A stretch of 64,000 nucleotides of DNA from Fragilaria crotonensis. Its lineage: Eukaryota; Bacillariophyta; Fragilariophyceae; Fragilariales; Fragilariaceae. Position 1 is the stretch's first letter. Every line of letters begins with the position of its first letter. Positions 46,781-58,300 of this stretch are shown here, one piece after another. Under the pieces are notes generated by a model, which made no database searches, had not been told where the DNA came from, and saw only the letters and a program-made list of their open reading frames with translations. The DNA lies in assembly GCA_022925895.1 (NCBI GenBank), contig JAKSYS010000234.1, positions 17,839-81,838 on the forward strand, in the 5' to 3' direction. Made by a program: the position numbers and the translations under genes.

Positions 46781-48040
46781 AACTTGAATGAAAAAATCCT
46801 GTTATACACTTCCATATCCGGGACTGGAGTGATCGCATGACGAAAAACCAAGATCTACATACACATGCATACATACGACAGACTCCCAACTCCCAAGGCG
46901 TTTGAAGAGTTTGAAGCAAAAGCATGTCGTTGCGCGCACAGCATCGTGGTCCGTGCACAGTGCATAGTACTTCAGGTAATGGTACTGCTAGGACACTCTC
47001 TTCTGCTACAATACTACTGTACCAATGTACTGAAAACCATACTCCTCTGCCTTTAAGGACTGTTACACCTAAAATGGAGGCAATTTGAGGATCAAGGATG
47101 GTGAAAAGAGGAGTTTCAGCATCGGAATGATGTTGATAACCGTGTTGTTGTCACCACTTTTTTGCTTGATTGGCCTGTCGCTCCCAACCGGCAAAAAGAT
47201 CTCTATCACTTGTACCAAAATGCCATCAAATGTTTTGGCATGGACTACGACTTCTTGACAATGCGAAAATTCTACTCGACACTAGTCAATGCCATCCAAT
47301 ACATGGTATGCAGCAATTGTAGTCTCTTCTCTGCCAAGACTGTTGAGAATTTGTACACTCTGGAGCCTTAGATCAACATCTTCCTCAATAAGTGTGCCAC
47401 AAACATCATGTTGATAACATGATCAACCATTGCTATTGGCTTCTATCAAAACAATTTCCATGGTGATGCCAGTTGGGTGATGAATGGTGCTCATGATCAA
47501 TGCGTGCCATGCAAGAATGTTATTCTATAAGCATCTCTTAAGAACCACTATATTTTGCTTTTAGGATGAACATGAGATTCCGTCAAAATCTCTTCAAAAC
47601 CGAGGAGCAATTTACGGTACACTCAGGAGTACTACAGTACCCCATGTGCCTGGTACTAGCACTCCAGTACTTGCACAATTATTACTTAACAACACGGTAC
47701 AAGGACTGTAGACTGTAGGACGCAAATGTACTGGAGTACTGTACCGTACTCCGTACTTTGCAGTGTCGATCTGTCCGATTTCGAGGATGAATTCTCACCG
47801 TCCGTCGTTCGTGCTTAAATCGACTCGAGAAGACAATCCCCACCACCGATTTCGCCTCCATGGATTTCTCGTTTTCAAGTGAAATACGGGTAAGGCGTAC
47901 AGTACTATCGTCCAACTTCGGCAGCGACGTTGCCAGTGTATCAATTGTACGACCAATTTCCATACACTCGTTCCATTTGCAGAACAGTGTCATCAACAAC
48001 AGCAATCATCCACAACAACATCTCTTTGTAAAGCAGCATC
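46781..48040. other. Spacer with one ORF remnant (47100-47371, plus)
   Basis: An open frame over 47110-47371 reads like protein (NRVVVTTFLLDWPVAPNRQK, LYHLYQNAIKCFGMDYDF, VENLYTLEP) but has no start and no domain I recognise; it may be a transposon remnant. 47580-48040 is the GTAC-rich upstream region of RLP24. Confidence 0.3.
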
Positions 48041-48588
48041 ATGAGAATTGAAAAGTGTTACTTCTGTTCATCACCGTGTTATCCTGGTCATGGAATGACA
48101 TTTGTTCGTAACGATGCGAAACAATTCCGTTTCTGTCGTTCGAAATGTCATCGCAATTTCAACAAGAAGCGCAATCCACGAAAGGTCGCTTGGACCAAGG
48201 CCTTTCGCAAGACCCGGGGAAGGAAATGGCTGTCGATTCCACGTTTGAATTTGAAAAGAGACGAAATCGACCAGTCAAGTATGATCGTGATCTCATGGGG
48301 AAGACCATATTGGCCATGCAGAAAGTACAACAGATTAAGGAGAGTCGTGAACAACGATTCTTTCAAAACAGAATGACTGATGCCAAGGCGGAAAAGAAAA
48401 AGCAAGCAAGAGTTGAAATTGAGAAATCAATCGAATTGTTGGCTCCAGCTGTGGCGAAGAGAGAGGAAGTCATGAGGAATGTGGTCGATTCGGCGCGTGC
48501 CAGAATTGCAGCTCGAAAGAAGAGTTCGGCACAGAGACTTACCGTGACTGGTGCTGGAATTGGTGGTGCGGATCAAATGGAGGAGTAG
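48041..48588 (+). CDS. RLP24: Ribosome biogenesis protein RLP24 (L24e family)
   Basis: [20 protein letters not shown] at the N-terminus and [12 protein letters not shown] carry the four cysteines of the L24e zinc fold; [13 protein letters not shown] and [20 protein letters not shown] are RLP24 hallmarks that distinguish it from ribosomal L24e. The protein acts in the nucleolus on pre-60S particles and is later exchanged for L24. About 182 residues if one break is bridged: in the GGGG run at 48216-48219 one base is missing, changing frame between FRKT and KEMAVD. The decayed copy at 25945-26378 has the same GGGG. It faces LRR copy B. Confidence 0.87.
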
Positions 48589-49002
48589 GAGTAGGAACTT
48601 GCTTTTAGTAAGACTTGTTTACATTGGAATAACTAGAGACGATTTGGGCTTGGAAATTACCCGACCCTGACAACAAATTAAACTTGTATGTAATGGCTCC
48701 ATCGTTGTGGTGTACTCCTCTACTACGGTAGCTAGAGTGATCGACAATAGACATGGTGGTGTAGTCGTACTGGAGTAAACATTTATAATTACTGGAGACG
48801 ATTCGAGCATGGAAGTTACCCGACCCTGGCTGTCCAATCAACGTTTGCTTGGTAGTACCCATTATCCATCACGCATCATACAATTCCGATCCGATCTCAA
48901 GCTCACGCACGTACAGCCTCGTGTGCCTTTGCCTTGGTGCCTTCATCCATTCTTCCCTTTATTCATCCACACATTCATTCGTTTATTCGTTCATTCATTC
49001 CC

Positions 49003-50391
49003 TCAGCTACAGAGAGAACCATCCTCATAACGATCCCAGCAGCAACCTGAAACACATGTAACTTCAAAACAGTCAACAATGATAAAGCTATACCCGTCGC
49101 TAGGAGTGATTGGGCAGAGCGATGACGGAACTGTCCCTTGCAAAGCATTATTGGAGAAATCCAACCACGTCAACTGTGTCAAGAATCCGATCTCACTTGG
49201 AATTGTGGAAGTCAACAAATTGTACGAGAAACCTAGTGCCGTCAACTGTGTCAAGAGTCCGATCTCAGTTGGAATTGAGGATGTCAACGAATTGACGCCG
49301 AAATCCAATGCCGTCAACTGTGTCAATAAACCGATCTCACTTGGAATTGTGGAAGTCAACGAATTGAAGTTGACGTTCAAATACTTCAACTGCGTCAAGA
49401 GTCCGATCTCACTTGGAATTGTGGAACCCCTCGTAGTGTCTTGAAACCCCAAGGCCGATCGACACACATTCACGTATCGCATGGAAAGAAAGTTGCAGGC
49501 GATTAGTTCCGGCGTCAAGACGGTCGGTTCCAAGGTCGGAGGCGCTGTGGTTGGTACCCGCGAAGGCGGCGCCGTGATTGGATCCGGCGTGGGAGATGCC
49601 GCAGTTGCTTCGGCGGTTGTGGGCGCTGCTGTCGTTGGAGCGCTGGTGGGGAGCACTACCGTTATTGGTGAAAACTTGATATGGGGTCGCCGTGATTGGT
49701 TCCGGGGTCGCGGGCGCCGCAGTCGGATCGGGTGTGGTGGGCGCTGCTGTACTTGGGCCCCGGTGGGGCTCCCAGGAGTTGGTGAAGAAATTGGCGCTGA
49801 TATGGGGGTCGCTGTAATTCGTTCTGGGGATGTAGTTATAACAGGGGTGGGGACGTCAATGAAGAGCTGCTTGCTGCAGATGGGGGTCGATTGACAAGTA
49901 TTACCAGTGCCACCACCGCGCCAACAAGACAGCACACAAGCAAGATACTGCCCACCAAAATCAATCGATACACGGGACGTCGATACCATTGCGTGGGTAC
50001 TCGATAGGCTTCCACAATGTCTACATCGCTTTCGGCAGCCATGCGATTGCTGTTGTGCCCACTGGTATATTCTCCTGCGGAGTCTTCATTCGTTAGCTGT
50101 CTGGGGGATCATACGCACTTATTGGAGACAGGAATGTTCCATTTGTTGCAGTATTGCGCGATGGTGGTGCCAAGGGAAGTGCTCCGGCAGTGCCGTCTTG
50201 ATTCCTTGCATTAGAAACCGGAGGCCTTCCGAAGAGTCTGCCATTCGAATTCCGGTTGAAGGTATTGGTTCATTCGGTGGTGCATGTTCCAATCTTTTTT
50301 TACCACTAGCACTTCCTTGGTTGTGACGTTCAACCGTTGAGGCTGCCGGTAACGAAGCGATCGCAGAGGAAGTAGAAGGAGCCGATGACAT
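49003..50391 (-). pseudogene. LRR membrane protein, copy B (frame badly broken)
   Basis: Start ATG at 50391 by comparison with copies A and C (RLEHAPPNEPIPSTGIRM aligns with LELAPPSEPMPSPGLRM). Membrane span LILVGSILLVCCLVGAVVAL, a long Thr/Pro/Ala linker, then about five LRRs and the cap FEVTCVSGCCWDRYEDG. At least five frame changes: two in the N-terminal part (about 50225 and 50105), one in a GGGG run on plus (49843-49846), and two in the linker (about 49740 and 49680). It is shorter in LRRs than A and C and more divergent. Either a decaying gene or a poorly resolved sequence. Confidence 0.7.
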
Positions 50392-50921
50392 GGCCGAAGC
50401 GATCGCGATTGATCTTCAAAGTCCTTGCAACCAGTTTTCCTCCGATAATCCGAGTACAACTCCTAGTGTGCCAACAATGCACAACTTCTGTAGGACTCGT
50501 CGCGTCCTTGAGAGGCAAAAGTAAACGCGAAAAATGAAGTGTAGGTGATGCACTGCTATCATCAATCAGCAGCATTATGAGCTGAGAACTATCATGATTC
50601 ATCCGCAAGGAAAGGAGGCAATCAAAGGAATCGGAACGTTGGTGAATCGTACCTGGGTTATATTAGAATTCGTACGTATGACCTTCATGCCACGACATAT
50701 CGCAAAATAGTTGGATCTTTTCTGTATCATACGGGGTATGCATACTTGTACTGTCCTGAGTGTCGCGTGCCGTGTACGACTGTAAGTTAATAATCCAGTA
50801 GGTCTATAGACGGGAGCAGTACCGGTACAATACCGGTACCTGGTACTTGTACTCTATACTCTGAGTATGGACATCTGGGGTCGGGACTCGGTAGTTGGGC
50901 ACACAAAATAGCGATGAGCAA
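50392..50921. other. Divergent promoter region between LRR copy B and the JmjC gene
   Basis: No ORF. It contains GGTACAATACCGGTACC near 50831, AGTATGGACAT near 50864 and a TATATTAGAAT stretch near 50660. It must hold the start regions of both genes. Confidence 0.4.
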
Positions 50922-52440
50922 ATGAGCAAGCACGAAGATGGGATCAATGTGAATAGTTCTTCACATCATTCGTCAGTTAAAGTGAAACAATGTGATAAAC
51001 ACCAGCTGCAGATACTTCAGCCAAGTCAGGTCAAGAGATGCAGAAGAGACGGCTGCGACGTCGACGACGAGAGTGATAGTAGCGATGGCGAGGCGTGGAA
51101 CGTCAGGAACCAGTATGTTGGATTTTCGCTAATACCGTCATCATTGACGGTCTCTGGTACTGGTGCAACTGGTAGTAGTTTAGGTACTTGTACTGTCGAA
51201 ACGAAGACTAAAACAGGCCCCAACATCGTCACCATGATCCCAAGTTACGTTCCAAACGAATATGGTGATTCTGACATTCACACGAACAAATTTCCACAAA
51301 TTCTATGGAACGATTGCATCTCACAACGTAAGCCTTGTGTGATTCACGCCCTTCAATACTCGCTAATGATGAAGACGACGATGATGATGCCTGTCGAGCT
51401 ACGAAATCGCTGGTGTTAGACAAGGAACAACTGATCCGAGTGGCGGGCCAGGAACTAGTCCAGGTGGAACGTCGGCTGGATGCTCGAGAAACATTTGGTC
51501 AGTTGCGATGTCCCGATCGACAATTGATGATGAAAGTCCAGGATTTTTGTCAAGCGCTAGAACAATCAGATGGACATTTGCTTTATCTATCCACACAACT
51601 AACGGACGATGATGAGAATGGTGATAACGATGTGGCTAGACCAATCGTAACGACTCCATGCAAACAACTGATTGACAACAAAATCATTCCAAACACGTTG
51701 TCATGGGCAGGAAATTTGATACTTCAATCGTGCAATCTGTGGATGGGAACAAATGGCGGCAGTGCTGCCCACACCGGGACGAGTTCGGGGTTGCATCACG
51801 ACTTTCATGACAATTTTTATGTCTTGTTGCACGGATCCAAGACCTTTCGACTCTTTTCGCCCGATTGCGCTCCGCACATGAAGACTTATGGGGAGATTCA
51901 TCGCATTCATCCAAATGGTCTCATTAGTTATGTTGGTAGTGAAACACGACCGGACGGTCTGCCTGTGGAACAAGCAACAGACGACCACGATGACACGGAT
52001 GTCGAACAGCACGACACTGACGAGGAAGCGTTGTATGGCAAGGGCTTTGGTGAAGAGAGTGGAAGCGATACAGATGGCGACGAAGACAACAATGTTTCTG
52101 GGAAAGGAGCCAGGGACGACTTTGACGAAATGTGTGGCCAAGCCGATGACTCGAGTCGGAGAGAAAACCCAACAACTTTTCTCGGATAGACCTGCGAGGC
52201 CGTTCCCTTGAGGAGTTGAGAACAGAGCACGAAGGATTTTCGTGTGTCAACGAAGCTGTTGTGCATTTGAAAGCAGGACAGTCACTTTACTTACCAGCTG
52301 GTTGGTTCCATGAAGTTACGAGTCAATCTACAAAGGACCATTATCACATGGCTCTCAACTACTGGTTCCATCCTCCGGACAAGATGGACGACTTCAGTTG
52401 TCCGTACACTGACAAAGATGCATTCGGGGCAATCAGATGA
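50922..52440 (+). CDS. JmjC-domain protein (2-oxoglutarate/Fe(II) oxygenase)
   Basis: ATG at 50922 (MSKHEDGINVN). The N-terminal part is Ser/Asp-rich. The cupin-type JmjC fold follows: NDCISQRKPCVIH, LYLSTQ, NLWMGTNGGSAAHTGTSSG, the metal-binding HHDFHDNFYVLLHGSKTFRL (H-x-D), and YLPAGWFHEVTS with the third ligand His. It most resembles the JMJD7/FIH-like group of protein hydroxylases. An Asp/Glu-rich insertion (about 51975-52110) sits inside the domain. Two breaks, each a missing base in a short run, lie at CCC 51349-51351 and TTTT 52177-52180; about 506 residues if bridged. Beyond the TGA the same frame stays open for about 45 codons (to about 52586), also partly seen in the decayed copy at 61925. 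Confidence 0.78.
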
Positions 52441-53147
52441 CAACGATTCGTTGATAGATTGTATACTAAGGCGCACTCTTGGCTCGTTCCGACACACGAA
52501 CGATGGAGTCTCGCGACGAGGAACGTCGCTATTTTATTTGTTTGTTCATTGTCACAGCGACGACCATCGGCACTTGCAGAATGGTGACGTGTCGGAAGTT
52601 TTGTACTTTCCAGCTCACGCTTTACGCATGATACGTCCATGAAAAGCGGTGACAAATACAATGAGGAATATGACCAACAGCGCCTTCCCATTAATGTGGT
52701 AGCTTATAGTATACGACATTACACTAGAGGACTCGACAAGATCTCAACGCCCTCGGAGTCTACTCCAGTTGTGTATCGACGAACCGATCCACGATAAGAC
52801 TCCCAATACCTCTTTCGGAGAGGCTCCATTTCGCACGTAGCAGTTGATTCATTGTCAATGATGGAGCAAAGACGAGTAAAACTAGGCCTAATAGTAAGTT
52901 AACCCTAGTAGTCTTGTTCTATTTTGGCAATCTGGTATATGATCGTTGCATGCATAGTTTCCTTTCGGATTGACCTGCCTTGATTTGGCCGTTCAGAAAT
53001 TTGGACAACACGTCGATACGACATACGACTTTAACGGCACAGACGAGAAGAACAATCGTTATTCCAATAAACTACTACCTAATGTTCATCGAAGTACACG
53101 GCGTATGACGTGTATGCCTGGTTCTTGTACTTCAGTGCAGCAACACC
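52441..53147. other. Spacer between JmjC and Hint-protein genes
   Basis: Segment 52770-52870 recurs at 62440-62545 (both contain AAGACTCCCAATACCTCTTTC). No gene seen. Confidence 0.45.
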
Positions 53148-54831
53148 CTAATGGATTTTCAGCTTCACAATACCGCCGGCGGTCCTGGTCTGGCGCTGCT
53201 TCTTGAATGTCACCACGGATGCGAGGATGACCAAAGCCATGACAGTTGGACCCATGACTGGTCCGACGATACACTCGAACAAATAGCAAAAGAAAGAAAA
53301 CCCACACAAGCTACAAAAGAGCACAGTTCCAACTGCCACAACGCCGAAGCCATGAGTGCTGGAATGCATCCACCTGTCGGATGTTTTGTAAGCTAAGGAA
53401 AGGACGTTCCTTCCTTCCTTGTCCGCAAGCATGCCAAACCATGGTGAGATTCCAAGAGATGCAAGGCGGAGGGGACTGTGTCGAATATGACTAAACGCAT
53501 TGATTGACATGATCTTGTGTTTGCCCCACAAATACACATAATCATGTAGGTCCTCGACGAGGGAGTGAGATTGCGGTAAAGCGTAGCTTGAGGCAACAAC
53601 TCCATTGACAACAATAGTACCATCAGCGGTGAGTGGTGCATAGAATTCTTTTTTCATAACACTATCTTTCTTGATAATCTCAAGCGCGGCCTGTGTGGAA
53701 TCCGCGCCAAGAAGGACATCACCAACCTTTAAGAATTCAGACACCGCAGGAATTTCCTGTTGATCGAAGCGAAACACAAAATGACGCGACGAGATCTCGA
53801 GTGGAGCAGAGGTACCATTTGTGTGGAGACGGATGTACACAGGGGATGCATCAATCGACCAATGGTTGAAGCGTAGATAGGATGAAATTTCCCACCCATC
53901 CCAAGAACACAGTCTCCAATCTTGACATCCCTCATTCTCACTTGACCCTTCCCGTGGACCGTGACGATTGCGTCACCAGGGAAGCAGTTGGTTTGGCTGT
54001 AGGTGCTGCGGTTGGTGCTTCGGTTGGTGCGGCGGTTGGAGCGTCCGTAGGTGCAGCGGTAGGTGCTGATGTAGGTGCTGTTGTCGGTGCTGTTGTAGGT
54101 GCTGCGGTTGGTGCTGCGGTTGGTGCTGCGGTTGGTGCTGCGGTTGGTGCTGCGGTTGGTGCTGCGGTTGGTGCTGCGGTTGGTGCTGCGGTTGGTGCTG
54201 CGGTTGGTGCAGCGGTTGGTGCAGCGGTTGGTGCAGCGGTTGGTGCTACAGTAGGTGCTACAGTAGGTGCTGCGGTTGGTGCTGATGTAGGTGCTGATGT
54301 AGGTGCTGGTGTAGGTGCTGATGTAGGTGCTGATGTAGGTGCTGATGCAGGTGCTGATGTAGGTGCTGATGTAGGTGCTGATGTAGGTGGGGCGGTTCGT
54401 GGGGCGGTTGGTGGGGCGGTTGGTGCTGCGGTTGGTGGGGCGGTTGGTGGGGCGGTTGGTGGGGCGGTAGGTACTGATGTAGGTGCTGCAGTTGGTTTTA
54501 CCTTGCGCTTGTGCTTAGATTTGCGGGCAGAAGGTTTGGCGGTTGATGCAGTGGTTGGTGCGGGACTATGCGGTTTTTTCTTGCGCTTGCGCTTGGCTTT
54601 GCCACGCGCCTTCTTGAGGCCACGATGGATTACAGTGCCGGAATTCTTCCTCGAGAGCACAGAACTGGATCCCTCGATCTTGACAGCGAGGAAGCCTTCA
54701 GTTGTGCTGCCAGTTGTGGTCTCGAAGATAACGGAACTCGTGTCCTTGACAATAGAAACAGCATCTTCGACAGTGATGTCGAGGCCTTGGACAGCAACGC
54801 CAAAGATGACGATGAGAACAGTGAGCTTCAT
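53148..54831 (-). CDS. Signal peptide, Pro/Thr/Ala repeat, Hedgehog-type Hint domain and membrane anchor
   Basis: MKLTVLIVIFGVAVQG is a signal peptide. A domain of about 70 residues follows, then two Arg/Lys-rich stretches, then about 45 TxAP units (PTAAPT, PTSAPT). The Hint domain begins CFPGDAIVTVHGKG (near 53985); its Cys is the expected nucleophile. Further motifs are RDVKIGDCVLG, PLEISSRHFVF, VGDVLLG, FYAPLTADGTIVVNG and VVASSYAL. This is the Hedgehog C-terminal type, in which the Cys cleaves the chain before itself and transfers the N-terminal part to an alcohol. The tail has two hydrophobic spans near 53200-53350 and ends QRQTRTAGGIVKLKIH. One base is missing just before the catalytic Cys (about 53986-53990) and one near 53869; about 561 residues if bridged. 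Confidence 0.8.
54000..54490. repeat. 12-bp coding minisatellite in the Hint-protein gene
   Basis: About 40 units of GGTGCTGCGGTT and variants (GGTGCTGATGTA, GGGGCGGTTGGT) on the plus strand encode the PTxA repeats on minus. The length is a multiple of three per unit, so copy-number change keeps the frame. Long-read support is needed for the true length. Confidence 0.95.
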
Positions 54832-55302
54832 GGCAGCTGAAGCTTAGGAGAGACGAGCAACAACACCTGCACTCCAAACAACGTGTGTATTGTGAGAATC
54901 TTCACCCAACGCAGCATGAGTACTAAATTCCAAGTACGCAACGATGTCTCCTGGATCTGACATCTGCAACGCTACTCAGCCTTCTTGAACGAATAAACAC
55001 AAAAACACATTTTTCAAGGCACAATTACACAAATCTGTAACGTTCGATAACGGCAGCCCGCCACAACTTTGTCTCCCATTATTGAAAGCTGGCCTATAGC
55101 ACTCGTAAACCCATACATAGAAGCGTTAAATTTGTCGTGTGCACACAACGGAAAAGGTGCACAGCATGTGCGTATGTTATATGTATAGGTACACATACAC
55201 ATAAATGCGCAATCGTCACCTTCGTTTCTTCTCCCTCGAATACTCGCAATACTCCAAGTTCACTTGTCTGGTATGATACGAGTACCATACTATCATAGTA
55301 GT
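54832..55302. other. Upstream region of the Hint-protein gene
   Basis: No ORF or RNA gene recognised. It ends at the ATAA target duplication of the following transposon. Confidence 0.4.
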
Positions 55303-55306
55303 ATAA

Positions 55307-58300
55307 CCCCAGTGCGAAAATTCCGTGCGACAAAAAAGACGACAAAATGTTGAAACCCAATAACGGAGGAACAAACCATTTGATTCTGAAAAGTGCGATC
55401 TGTAATGCTTTTAACCTTCTTCCTATATCTGTGAGGATAACTTCCTAATCATGATGCTCGCAAAGTTACAACATTGCAAACTTCATCAATTTTTTTCGGA
55501 GTTCGCACGAGTTTGTCGCATGAAAAAAGCTAGCATGCGACAAAAAAGTACGACTATTGAAAAATTAACACGAGGAGACTCGCGGTGATCACATTGACAC
55601 AATGATGTTCAGTCTTAAAACCGCCTTATTGGAGCTCTCCTTGGTCTCAGCGATCTGAAGTCTTCGTGTTACCACAGGAGTAATCCGAGATCGAACTCTG
55701 CGAGGAGCAGGTGGCTCCTCGTTTTCCTGAGAAGAATCATCTGGATTCACTGAACCTCGATTCGGAGGTGGTGGTCGGTTTTGATGCGGGATGACGTGAA
55801 CCACAGCATCCATCTCGGCTGTGCAATAGTCTACCAATGATCTGCTTGTATGAAATAACTCATGGCAGCTCCTGCCGTTGAAACGCTTGACACGACAAAG
55901 GCTGACCATGCACACAGGACACATGAACTTCGTCGTACGACCATGCCTGCAGTGCTTCGGATCGGGTTGATCATGCCTCTTTCTGCAGCACCAGACACAG
56001 CTTGTTGGTTTTGATTCCACTTTGCATAGAACATGTGGCAATGACTGGTCCAATCGTCTTTGAATCATCTCGCGACTTGTGAAGTACAGCTCGCGCTTGT
56101 TGTATGTAACAGACCTTCCGCTTGTGTTCAGAACACTTCCTTCTCCCGTCTGCTGGATGCTGATACCACCATCATCTCCTCCTTCACTGTCGCTGCTGTC
56201 ATCACCTGAAACCTCGAGTGTTAGGTCTTTAGCAAGAGAACTGCAGAACTTTGAAAAAGACCCATACAGCTTTCGGTGTGCCTGGAATGCAGCATACAAA
56301 TTGCACCCATCACTTAGCAGGAATGCAACAGAGCGACTGAGAATGTAGCTCTGATATGCATTATAAACTCGAGACATCAGAAGACGAAGCCATATGTGTG
56401 CCAATGGTGAGAGCTGTGCATGCCGAGCATGGCAGTTCTTCATGTACCGCGAACACATCAACAGGACCTTTGCTTCGATTCCACATTGCTACAATGGTCG
56501 GAATCAACATGCGTCCTGCTGGCAACGGTCTGCCCTGGTCTTCACAAGATTATAGATTGCTCTCCATAGTTCCAACGTATTTTGAACAGTGTACTCGTCA
56601 ACTGCATGCCTCAGCTTCATTCCTCCCAAACACGGTAAACGACCATGAAGTACCCAGGAAAGCTCACGATCATGTACCTCTTGCAATGCACATCGATATT
56701 GCTCAACCACCTGCTCATCAACATTCACATGAACAACACGAATTATCTTGTGCAATGATGCCACCACATAGAAAGCATGTCGCAGATTGCCACATGCAAT
56801 GCCATGCAACAATTGACACCTGTACTGGGCTCAGGAATCATTCGTTTAAAGTCGTCGTTCGTAGGAGGATCCGTCATAACAACATAAATCGTTGGACACG
56901 TGCCGTAGGTCCTGGCCAATGCGGTCTCTTTCATTACTGTTGCGGGGTGCATTTGCTCTTGATCTCCACTATGAAAGGAATACCTTCTCCTCGCCAAATA
57001 TGTTTTCGTTCTCCGCAACTGCAATCGCATCGGGCGAGAATGCTGCATAGAACATACCTTTTGCACATAACAAGCCATATTCCCTGATATGTGTCACAAC
57101 GAAATCGCTTTCCTGATCAAGAAACAGGGAAGTCTTGACAATACATTTGACTCATTGAGGGTACCTTCACGCATTGAGGTCGATGAGGCAAGGGCGACAT
57201 AAACCACTTCTCCAGAAGAAGTTCCAGTATTGGGCATTCCCGTTTGACTGATCAGATCCTCCCCATGAAAGCACTCTATCAATGAGAATTGTTTTGCTCC
57301 CTGTCACCAGCAGAGATTTCGCTCGGCAAATATCTTTAGGTGTGCAACCGACAACCCCACTAACTCATGTCTACTGTAAATCCGATCAGCCACAGCCTCA
57401 TTTGGAATGAGTTCATCGAGCATTTCAACCCAAGTATTTTACAGCTTGACAGGATATTGTGCGACAGCTCCTCCACTGGTGACACTGGCGGTGTAACGAG
57501 CCCGATGCGCATAGCGCTTCCATAGTGCAAGAGCAGTGGTTCCAGTAATTGAAACTGACGCTGGTTGAACCATTCTGGAGATCGTTGCGTATCTGTCAGC
57601 TGCTCAACATGGTCTGCTTCAAACAGTCTAATTACTTCATCATCTGTAGGTTCTGGAGCGACATCGCATCCTCGTTGTCGGGTTACAAGGGTAAACTTTC
57701 CCGGTCCGTACCTGTCATCAGTCGTTTGCATGAGAACCACCCGGCCTAAGCCGTTTCGACTGGCCAGTGCATATTGATGTGTAACTCTTGAACCATTTCT
57801 TATCGCCTTCGTAGCCCAATAATGGGCTGATGCACCTTTCTCTGCAATAAGCCGCCGGTCTGGGCCCGGATGTTGGTCGTATGTAAAAGGGAACGATCGC
57901 ATTCTCTTTGTTGTTCCCAAAAGCATAGCTCCAACCGACACACTCCACTGGTTGACTTCTCCATTCACTCCACCATATCCTCGATCCCAGAAGAAAGTGT
58001 TGCCATCGAGTCGGATTTGCGATTCGGATGATACGCCTGTCATACTCCTCTGCAATATTTTCACACAGTCCAAAGTTGACTCACCCCGAGCTGCAACATG
58101 CCCGCCAATATACAAACCAGTGACCACTGACACTGCTCCATGATGAATGACTCCTAACCCTTTGCAGGGGTTGTTGATCTGTGAGAACCCGTGATTGATG
58201 ACCCTCTTGATCGCATCCGAAGTAAGTCATCGTCCAAACCAACTTGGGTCACTCCTGCAACAAAAGCTAGCTCTGACCCAGTTGAACGAACAATTTCCAT

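Noticed and set aside
53882-54847. Long plus-strand ORF of Gly/Ala/Val repeats
   Set aside because: It is the reverse frame of the 12-bp repeat in the Hint-protein gene; the minus strand has the signal peptide and the Hint domain.
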